The notes under the pieces: model-generated
Seen by the model: only the letters and a program-made list of their open reading frames with translations
Database searches by the model: none
What the model was told of the DNA's origin: nothing
Position numbers and translations under genes: made by a program
From: a bacterium
Lineage (GTDB): Bacteria; Zixibacteria; MSB-5A5; GN15; FEB-12
NCBI GenBank assembly: GCA_030668045.1
Contig: DAOUUR010000098.1
Span: 1 to 7,673, forward strand
Length of the DNA: 7,673 nt
Direction: 5' to 3'
Part shown: positions 1 through 5,077 of the stretch, piece after piece
Layout: every line of letters starts with the position of its first letter
Position numbering within the stretch: position 1 is the stretch's first letter

Positions 1-251
1 ATCAGACACTTCATCGGCAACCGATTGTAGGAGGTATTATTTCACGTAAGCTCGAAGAATCTCTCAGCGACTATCTTGATCGTGACAGCGTTGATATTCA
101 ACTGAAGCAGTTGATTGACAATCAGGTACGCTATATTGTGGTACACAAGGAGTTTCTCGCCGACAATCCGTCCTTCGATACGTTAGCTTACGATAAGCGA
201 TGCCAACGTCTGTACACTGATGACACTCAAATCGTCTATGTTGCATACTAA
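1..251 (+). CDS. C-terminal fragment of a membrane glycosyltransferase-like protein (5' end outside window)
   Basis: An open frame enters from the left edge (first full codon at 3) and ends with TAA at 249-251, giving 82 codons. It contains QTLHRQPIVGGIISR, then a charged stretch, then RYIVVHKEF and a final DDTQIVYVAY. From family knowledge, a 'Q.(I/V)H.KP(I/F).GG..SR' element followed by 'VRYVVVHK' and a closing Tyr-rich beta strand is typical of the soluble tail of large multi-pass ArnT/PMT-like or related uncharacterised membrane proteins in glycan loci. These proteins are thought to move sugars from lipid carriers on the outer face of the inner membrane. No membrane segment lies in the visible part, so the assignment rests on this tail alone. 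It is co-directional with the operon at 2788-6791 but separated from it by two opposite-strand genes. The existence of the gene is fairly sure; the function is moderate. Confidence 0.62.
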   Translation, partial: QTLHRQPIVGGIISRKLEESLSDYLDRDSVDIQLKQLIDNQVRYIVVHKEFLADNPSFDTLAYDKRCQRLYTDDTQIVYVAY

Positions 252-261
252 CCGATCGTTG

Positions 262-293
262 GCTGGTCAAATTCTCCAAACCTACCGGTTTCC
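262..293 (+). repeat. Degenerate direct repeat, copy 1 (with hairpin)
   Basis: These 32 bases align without gaps to 2622-2653 in the same orientation, with 24 identities. Weaker, gapped similarity seems to continue for about 100 further bases in both copies. Inside is a perfect 5-bp hairpin: AAACC (278-282), loop TACC, GGTTT (287-291). The copy lies 10 bases after the stop of the left-edge gene, in the convergent gap before the acetyltransferase stop. Its identity is unknown: it could be a decayed mobile-element end, a REP-like element or a duplicated leader. Confidence 0.45.
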
Positions 294-319
294 TTTACCG
301 AGAACGGGCAGAATGATCT

Positions 320-332
320 ACCGTCTAACGGT
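320..332 (+). other. Small hairpin in convergent intergenic gap
   Basis: ACCGT (320-324), loop CTA, ACGGT (328-332) forms a perfect 5-bp stem between the convergent genes ending at 251 and 394. No T-run follows on either strand, so it is not a classical intrinsic terminator. Together with the hairpin at 278-291 it is the only structure I see in this 142-base gap. A role in ending convergent transcription is possible but unsupported. Confidence 0.25.
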
Positions 333-393
333 TTTGAGTCGACAAAATCATACAAAGTGGGAACTTGCAACGAGTTGGCCCAAGCCCTGTACG

Positions 394-1428
394 TCAAATC
401 CAGTCGGTGTCTGCTATTGTAATGAAGCAATCTTCAATGTTTATTCTACTGACTGCCTCCGAAATAGGCCACATGATTATAGAGCTGTCCGCTTTTCTCC
501 GGATAAATCCCATTTTTTTTAGCGCTGGACAGCAGTAGCTGGATTCTGAGACTATGAAGTGGATTGCTCTATACCCTGCCGCGTGGCAGAATTCTATCAG
601 CAGTTTGAGGGAGCGCTGTTGATCGATCAGGTCCTGACCAATAGACAAATCAATAATTTCAGCGCTTCCTTTGTTGCCTTTGACAACGAAATAGCCACGA
701 GGCTGTCCGTCGAGAGAATATTGCAACGTAACGTAATTGGATTCTGGTACTTTACGAAAACGCCATGAAATAAAATCGGAGTCTCTGATCGTAGCAATTG
801 GATGCCGCTGCTTGAGTTTCGCAAACAGCGCGTCGGCGTTGAGGTCGGTCAAGTCCGATAGTTGTAATTCCGCGCCGGAAACATCAACGCGACTGAGGTG
901 AAATTTATGATATAATGTCAGCAAAGGGCTGAGTACGAGTGATGCTGGGGCGCCGAGGAATCGATGTTGACAGAGGCGCGCGGCAGTTGGCTTTAGTGGC
1001 AGTGAATAGGTGAAGAAACTGCCGATTCGCTTCCAGCCAGCTCTCAATTCGCTACCTAGTGCAGCTTGATTGGGAAAACCGAGTAGAAACTCGTAGCGTT
1101 TTTGAATCTGTTGGAATACTTCCTTAAACAGACTATTGAAAAGATGACGGTTTCGATATTCTGGGTGAACCATTCCGTCAATAGCCTGGCCAACCCGGAT
1201 TTCTCGGTCGAAAAACCAGACTCGCATAGGCATAATAACCAGAGCTGCTACTACCTCTCCTGTCGCATTATCGCGAGTAACAAAAACCTGTGCATTGCCG
1301 GCCGGATTCTGCGCGTAGAGCCAGTCAAACTTGGAGCAAATCTTGCCAGGATAGATAACCCGGTAGAGACGCTCTACATCCAGATAGTGATTAAGTTCCT
1401 CTATAGTGAACGGTGTTTTCATGTTCAT
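394..1428 (-). CDS. GNAT-family N-acetyltransferase (Acetyltransf_9-like), glycan-locus type
   Basis: This 344-residue protein matches a GNAT type that recurs in polysaccharide clusters. The acetyl-CoA-binding region reads GMVHPEYRNRHLFNSLF (residues 85-101), with the Arg-containing loop at 92-97. It is followed by LLGFPNQAALGSELRAGWKR (115-134), the family's 'GFPN...GW' signature, and the protein closes with ITIADTDW (336-343), a typical C-terminal ending, so it looks complete. Likely role (inference): cytoplasmic transfer of an acyl group from acyl-CoA to an amino group on a sugar or sugar precursor; the substrate cannot be read from sequence. It lies 24 bases downstream of the deacetylase gene on the same strand and is probably co-transcribed. 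No clear Shine-Dalgarno precedes ATG 1428; a second ATG two codons in (1422) is equally possible. A run of eight A on the coding strand (513-520) encodes Lys304-Lys305 near the C-terminus. Confidence 0.85.
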   Translation of the reverse strand: MNMKTPFTIEELNHYLDVERLYRVIYPGKICSKFDWLYAQNPAGNAQVFVTRDNATGEVVAALVIMPMRVWFFDREIRVGQAIDGMVHPEYRNRHLFNSLFKEVFQQIQKRYEFLLGFPNQAALGSELRAGWKRIGSFFTYSLPLKPTAARLCQHRFLGAPASLVLSPLLTLYHKFHLSRVDVSGAELQLSDLTDLNADALFAKLKQRHPIATIRDSDFISWRFRKVPESNYVTLQYSLDGQPRGYFVVKGNKGSAEIIDLSIGQDLIDQQRSLKLLIEFCHAAGYRAIHFIVSESSYCCPALKKMGFIRRKADSSIIMWPISEAVSRINIEDCFITIADTDWI

Positions 1429-1452
1429 GCTTTACATCGACATATTATGCAG

Positions 1453-2484
1453 TTACGATCGCAGGAAATTCTTGATTTTGTCAATTATCTCGCTGAACCC
1501 GGCTAGTGAAAGCTTGAATTCCCACAGTTTCATATTTCGTCCGACAGAGACTCTCTTCAGTTCATACAGATCGGCGCCTATTTCGTTTAATCCTTCCATA
1601 GTAGTCAAGGCGCAACCAAACTCCGATGCAGCAACAGTCTTTGTATGCTCGTCAAAATCGTCACGAGTGCCGTTTGGGTAAGCGAAAGCTGTTACGGGTT
1701 TGCTCAGATGTTGTTCCATGACGCGCTTGCTGTCAATGATTTCCTGCTTCATCACATCCAACGGTAGACTCGTCAGAATTTCATGATTGACTGTGTGGGC
1801 GCCAAAAGAGACTAAGCCTTCCTTGTCAAGCATTGTTACTTCATCCCAGGAAAGACCAGCGAACGCTCCACCGGTGGAATCCATGTCTACAGGGCCAAGC
1901 TGTTGCTCCAAATTGTCAATTGCGTGGTTTTTTCCATCAGCATCGAGTTTTTTCAGTCGTTCGCAGATGATTGCTCTTGTCGTGATGCGTTGGTCGGTGT
2001 CACTCAAATCAAATGAACCAAGTCCGAGTGATTTGGCATCGAGAGTATTCTCTTTGGTATTGAGTAATAAGGCTGTAACGTAGTCAGTCCAGATCATACC
2101 TTTGAATCGAACACCGTCAATAAGGGACGTTGTCAGGAAGATAGTAGCGGGAATACCAAGACGCCGAAGTACTGGGTATGCATGCTGTAGATTGTTCCTG
2201 AACCCATCGTCAAAGGTTACGACGACATGCCTGTCAGATGTGCTACCTTGTGACTTCAGAGCCTTTATAGCCTCTTCCAAGCGGATTGAACGATACTTGC
2301 GAGCAACATACTCCATCTGTCGAGTGAAGTCCGTCAGGCGCACCTGGGTCCACACCGGAATATCAAGATCCGTTACGCCGTGATACATAAGAATAATCAG
2401 TCTATGACGGTTGCGACGGCGAAGGAGCTTCCATGTGCCGCTGAAATAAATGAGCCGAAGCAATATAGCCTTGATAATAATCAT
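1453..2484 (-). CDS. Polysaccharide deacetylase family protein (NodB homology, carbohydrate esterase 4-like)
   Basis: The 343-residue protein carries the NodB-fold motifs. YHG at 34-36 ends the first strand. FDDG at 91-94 supplies the catalytic base and metal-binding Asp pair. HTVNH at 230-234 supplies the two metal-binding His. FAYPNG at 267-272 is the next conserved loop. These enzymes use a divalent metal to remove N- or O-acetyl groups from sugars. The N-terminus (residues 1-15) is hydrophobic but carries Lys and Arg and has no cleavage site, so I expect a cytoplasmic or membrane-associated enzyme, not an exported one. An insert of about 100 residues separates motifs 1 and 2. It is the first gene of a two-gene - strand unit with the acetyltransferase; together they could swap acyl groups on one sugar (inference). 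No good Shine-Dalgarno precedes ATG 2484. TTG at codon 8 has AAGG five bases upstream and is an alternative start. The protein ends in a short basic amphipathic tail (IIDKIKNFLRS). Confidence 0.92.
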   Translation of the reverse strand: MIIIKAILLRLIYFSGTWKLLRRRNRHRLIILMYHGVTDLDIPVWTQVRLTDFTRQMEYVARKYRSIRLEEAIKALKSQGSTSDRHVVVTFDDGFRNNLQHAYPVLRRLGIPATIFLTTSLIDGVRFKGMIWTDYVTALLLNTKENTLDAKSLGLGSFDLSDTDQRITTRAIICERLKKLDADGKNHAIDNLEQQLGPVDMDSTGGAFAGLSWDEVTMLDKEGLVSFGAHTVNHEILTSLPLDVMKQEIIDSKRVMEQHLSKPVTAFAYPNGTRDDFDEHTKTVAASEFGCALTTMEGLNEIGADLYELKRVSVGRNMKLWEFKLSLAGFSEIIDKIKNFLRS

Positions 2485-2536
2485 TGAGGATTACTACATA
2501 CTTGTTGTTCTTTAGAAAATGACAAACACACCCCAA

Positions 2537-2564
2537 AAGCTAAGCTCTGGCTGTACATTGTCAA
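2537..2564 (-). promoter_or_regulatory. Candidate sigma70-type promoter for the deacetylase-acetyltransferase unit
   Basis: On the - strand a perfect TTGACA (2559-2564) is followed after 16 bases by TAGCTT (2537-2542), a poor -10 matching the consensus at only three of six positions. Transcription from here would give a leader of about 45 bases before ATG 2484. The call rests mainly on the perfect -35 box. Confidence 0.3.
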
Positions 2565-2621
2565 CAACTTTTCGTTCCGGAGCGCGCCGGGGTTCATCTG
2601 GCGACTTGTGAATTATCTTTA

Positions 2622-2653
2622 GCTAACCAAATTCTTCAAATCTGCCGATATCC
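2622..2653 (+). repeat. Degenerate direct repeat, copy 2
   Basis: This is the partner of 262-293 (24 of 32 bases identical, no gaps). The hairpin position is kept: AAATC (2638-2642), loop TGCC, GATAT (2647-2651). Relative to copy 1, one C-G pair has become T-A (2641 with 2648), a compensatory change. One other pair (2639 with 2650) is lost to A-A. Read on the - strand, both copies encode GRF, then G or E, then EF, with two synonymous codon differences, so decayed coding origin is also possible. It lies 134 bases upstream of the ATP-grasp start. Confidence 0.45.
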
Positions 2654-2738
2654 CCCAAATAGACCGCATTGATCGACACTAACTGGAGTATTGTGAAGCG
2701 ATGAAGGCTCAAAATCAATCCCACCCGGACAAAAGGTG

Positions 2739-2767
2739 TTGCATTGATTTTCAATTTGTCGTATAGG
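2739..2767 (+). promoter_or_regulatory. Weak promoter candidate for the ATP-grasp operon
   Basis: TTGCAT (2739-2744), a 17-base spacer and TATAGG (2762-2767) form a marginal sigma70-like promoter. The -35 matches at three of six positions and the -10 at four. Transcription would start about 14 bases before ATG 2788. The AGGAG at 2765-2769 is 18 bases from the ATG, too far for a normal Shine-Dalgarno; a purine-rich stretch at 2773-2780 is better placed but weak. Confidence 0.22.
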
Positions 2768-2787
2768 AGAACGAAGACGGTCACAGC

Positions 2788-3987
2788 ATGGCTGATACAC
2801 TTCACAAAATACCGGTTCTGATTCTCGGAAGTTATATCACAGCTCTGGGCACCATACGGAGTCTAGCGGCTGTTGGTATTGAAGCTCGATGTATCACCCC
2901 TCAGGATAGTTATGTGCGTTGTTCTCGGTGGTACCGATCTCCCAACAGCAGCGTGGGTGTTGTTACCCTGACTGATGATTTGCCGGAATATCTTGAGCGG
3001 CTGGCGTTCGATCGGGCTATCCTCATGCCGTGCAGCGATGTGTGGGTTTCGGCCGTTACCGAGCTTGACAATACTCTTCAGTCGCGGTTTCCGTCCAGTC
3101 AGCCGGACCGTGAGGTACTGGAACTGTTTCTGGACAAAGGGAAACTTGAGGATGTTCTCAATCGGCTCGATATCCCCAGACCCAGGACGTTCCTACTGGA
3201 GAACGAATCGGACCTTGCGGCCATTGGTGAGGAACAGTCCTCCAACTATTTTCTTAAGCCGCGCAATTCGCCACTTTTTGTCCGTCGTTTCGGCGTAAAA
3301 GCCTTCAAGATAGATTCGACGGCAGATGCGGCCCGCCAGTATGCTCAATGCCGGCAGGCCGGTATTGATGTTATGTTGCAGGAGTACATTCGGGGCCCGG
3401 CTGACCGGCACTATTTTGTTGATGGGTTCTTTGATCGACACGGTGAGATTCGCGCCCTGTTCGCTCGCCAGCGTATTCGAATGTATCCACTGGACTTTGG
3501 CGATAGTTCGTACTTCACGACAGTGCCGACCCAGAATGTTGACTCAGCCGTCAAGTCGCTTGAGAAGCTGCTGCCTGAGATCAAGTATCGAGGGATATTC
3601 TCAGCCGAGTTCAAGCTGGATGAGCGCGATGATACTTTCAAGTTGATCGAAGTAAACACTCGGCCGTGGACCTATATTGGTTTTGACACGGCTCATGGCA
3701 TGAATATGGCTGAGATGGCGTACCGCGATGCTCTGGAAGAAAACGTGTCGACTGTGACCGACTACGATATTGGTGCCAGCATGGTCTATATGCCAAATGA
3801 CCTCATGGCTTGCTTAAGCTTGATTCGCCGTGGGGAGTTGAGCTTTTCTGCATGGTTGCGGTCGTGGCTGAGAGCGCGGTCGACGATCTTCTTATGGGAT
3901 GATCCGTTGCCCGCGGTGGCCTGGTGGTGGCGAACTATTGCAGGGAAATTCATGTCGTTGTTTGCTCGAAAAAGATCTCATCGTTGA
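2788..3987 (+). CDS. ATP-grasp domain protein, predicted carboxylate-amine ligase type (COG3919-like)
   Basis: The 399-residue protein starts with a Rossmann-like strand (VLILGSYITALGTIRSLA, 10-27), as in stand-alone ATP-grasp ligases. Further family landmarks follow: DKGKL at 116-120 at the linker; FLKPRN at 155-160 with the likely ATP-contacting Lys157; QEYIRG at 198-203, the adenine-side hinge; and FSAEFKLD (271-278) with IEVNTRPW (287-294), where Glu274, Glu288 and Asn290 fit the Mg-binding acidic residues. ATP-grasp enzymes of this kind activate a carboxylate as acyl phosphate and couple it to an amine or similar nucleophile; the substrate is unknown. The tail from about 355 is Trp/Arg-rich (AWW at 378-380, ending ARKRSHR) and may bind membrane. 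It is the first gene of a three-gene operon, ending 28 bases before the proposed next start. In-frame TAG at 2764-2766 limits the upstream extension, so ATG 2788 is the best start. Confidence 0.88.
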   Translation: MADTLHKIPVLILGSYITALGTIRSLAAVGIEARCITPQDSYVRCSRWYRSPNSSVGVVTLTDDLPEYLERLAFDRAILMPCSDVWVSAVTELDNTLQSRFPSSQPDREVLELFLDKGKLEDVLNRLDIPRPRTFLLENESDLAAIGEEQSSNYFLKPRNSPLFVRRFGVKAFKIDSTADAARQYAQCRQAGIDVMLQEYIRGPADRHYFVDGFFDRHGEIRALFARQRIRMYPLDFGDSSYFTTVPTQNVDSAVKSLEKLLPEIKYRGIFSAEFKLDERDDTFKLIEVNTRPWTYIGFDTAHGMNMAEMAYRDALEENVSTVTDYDIGASMVYMPNDLMACLSLIRRGELSFSAWLRSWLRARSTIFLWDDPLPAVAWWWRTIAGKFMSLFARKRSHR

Positions 3988-4005
3988 GAATAGCGTTCCA
4001 TGTTT

Positions 4006-4010
4006 GGAGA
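4006..4010 (+). promoter_or_regulatory. Shine-Dalgarno deciding the FemAB-like gene start
   Basis: GGAGA at 4006-4010 sits five bases before TTG 4016 and two before GTG 4013. Spacing favours TTG 4016. The ATG at 3899 in the same frame lies 89 bases inside the ATP-grasp gene, has no comparable site, and would add residues that do not look like the family's N-terminus. Confidence 0.5.
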
Positions 4011-4015
4011 CGGTG

Positions 4016-5077
4016 TTGGCCAATAGCAAACTGACAATCAGATACCTCAGCGAAACTGAGTATGACCGCTGGAACCAGTTTGTAACATCGGCCTCCACCG
4101 GCAGTATCTACAGCACTACTTCCTATCTCGATGCCCTCGGTGCTGCCACCGGTGGAAAATTCCAGTTACTGGGTGTTTCCAAGGGAGACGAACTCCTCGG
4201 TGGCGTGGCCCTGTATGAGGAATCAAAATTGTATGGCCGGTTTGTCACTGGTCGTCTGTTACTATATTATAACGGGATTGTTCTGAAGGACCTCCAACTC
4301 AAATCCCCCTCGGAGCAAACTTCTCGGTATCTCGCGGTGCTGACCGCTCTGATGGAAGAGTTGAATACTGTTTCGTATGGTCGCCTTGTACTGCGCAATC
4401 GTCATGGAATTACCGATGTCAGACCGTTTGTTGGCAATGGCTGGAGCGCTCATCCGTCATACTCTTACGTGGTCGATATCGGCGATCTGGAGAGCGCGTG
4501 GAACCTGATGGATCAGAACCAGCGACGACTGGTGGAACGGTGTCGGGACAAAGGTATTCGGTGTGCCGCCGATGATGATTTTGAAAGCTTCTATGGTATG
4601 CACCTTGAGACCCACCAGCGAAAAGGGGCGCCTTTGTATTTGCCCGAGGTTGCGTTCAGGCGTTACTTCCAGAAGCTGAGAGGACAGAATCTCTGTCGCC
4701 TGTATTTCGCACGGCTTGACGATGGCCGACCGGTGGCGGTACAATTGGTGTTGCTGGGAGATCATCCCGTGACTCACACCGTTTGCGCGGCAGCCGATGC
4801 TGAGTATCTACGCCTCGGCACCACGCCATTTCTTCGCTGGAGTGTTTTTGAAGAGCTCTCGCGTCTTGGTTACCGGGCCAACGATCTCACCGACGCTGCG
4901 ATCAATCCGGTGACTCGATTCAAGAGCCAGCTGGGCGGGGAATTGGTCTGTAACCTGGTCCTCAAGCGGCCCGACAAATTTGTGTTTGCGAGCGCAGAGA
5001 AATTCGTGACGCTGGCAAAGACCAGCCTGAGAGCGCCAGGGTGGGTCTATCGCAGAGTGAGGAATCGTGGGAACTAA
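4016..5077 (+). CDS. FemAB/GNAT-superfamily transferase (Acetyltransf_6-like, PF13480 type)
   Basis: With a TTG start at 4016 the protein has 353 residues, usual for single-chain FemAB-like transferases made of two GNAT-type folds. The first half opens with TIRYLSETEYDRWNQFV and IYSTTSYLDALG, the usual 'W..fv......iy....yl.al' entry. The second half has NQRRLVERCRDKGIRC (168-183), the helix typical of Acetyltransf_6 ('rr.irkA...G'), then ETHQRKG near 198-204. It ends with a strand-helix unit finishing DLTDAAINPVTRFKSQLGGE (290-309), matching 'D.......gi..FK..fGg'. Members transfer amino acids from aminoacyl-tRNA, or acyl groups, onto peptidoglycan precursors or glycans; which applies here cannot be read. 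It shares the operon with the ATP-grasp gene and overlaps the next start by 11 bases, implying translational coupling. The C-terminus is basic (WVYRRVRNRGN). Alternative starts are GTG 4013, TTG 4004, TTG 3962 and ATG 3899. Confidence 0.82.
   Translation: MANSKLTIRYLSETEYDRWNQFVTSASTGSIYSTTSYLDALGAATGGKFQLLGVSKGDELLGGVALYEESKLYGRFVTGRLLLYYNGIVLKDLQLKSPSEQTSRYLAVLTALMEELNTVSYGRLVLRNRHGITDVRPFVGNGWSAHPSYSYVVDIGDLESAWNLMDQNQRRLVERCRDKGIRCAADDDFESFYGMHLETHQRKGAPLYLPEVAFRRYFQKLRGQNLCRLYFARLDDGRPVAVQLVLLGDHPVTHTVCAAADAEYLRLGTTPFLRWSVFEELSRLGYRANDLTDAAINPVTRFKSQLGGELVCNLVLKRPDKFVFASAEKFVTLAKTSLRAPGWVYRRVRNRGN

Larger units (their letters stand above)
2485..2787. other. Divergent intergenic region between deacetylase and ATP-grasp genes
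   Basis: This 303-base gap separates divergent start codons. No convincing coding frame lies in it: the only open frame over 50 codons (- strand, 2623-2805) overlaps the real ATP-grasp start. It holds a possible - strand promoter (2537-2564), a GC-rich stretch near 2576-2603, the second copy of the degenerate repeat (2622-2653) and a weak + strand promoter candidate (2739-2767). No RNA gene or known riboswitch was recognised. Confidence 0.6.

Noticed and set aside
513..520. T-run on the + strand as an intrinsic terminator for the left-edge gene
   Set aside because: No GC-rich stem precedes it, and it lies inside the acetyltransferase coding region.
220..522. Open + strand frame of 100 codons across the end of the left-edge gene, the gap and the acetyltransferase 3' end
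   Set aside because: It overlaps two better supported genes, has no family resemblance and an unusual composition rich in Arg, Ser and Cys; it reads as a chance frame.
1102..1506. Open + strand frame of 134 codons
   Set aside because: It is antisense to the acetyltransferase, whose GNAT motifs lie exactly there; no domain or ribosome-binding site supports it.
2623..2805. - strand frame of 60 codons in the divergent gap
   Set aside because: It covers the ATP-grasp start and lacks a family. Its GRFEEF ending resembles the - strand reading of repeat copy 1, which is explained by the repeat itself, though a decayed coding origin is not excluded.
3899..4015. Upstream extension of the FemAB-like gene to ATG 3899
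   Set aside because: It would overlap the ATP-grasp gene by 89 bases and add Cys/Gly/Pro-rich residues unlike the family N-terminus; GGAGA at 4006-4010 supports a later start.
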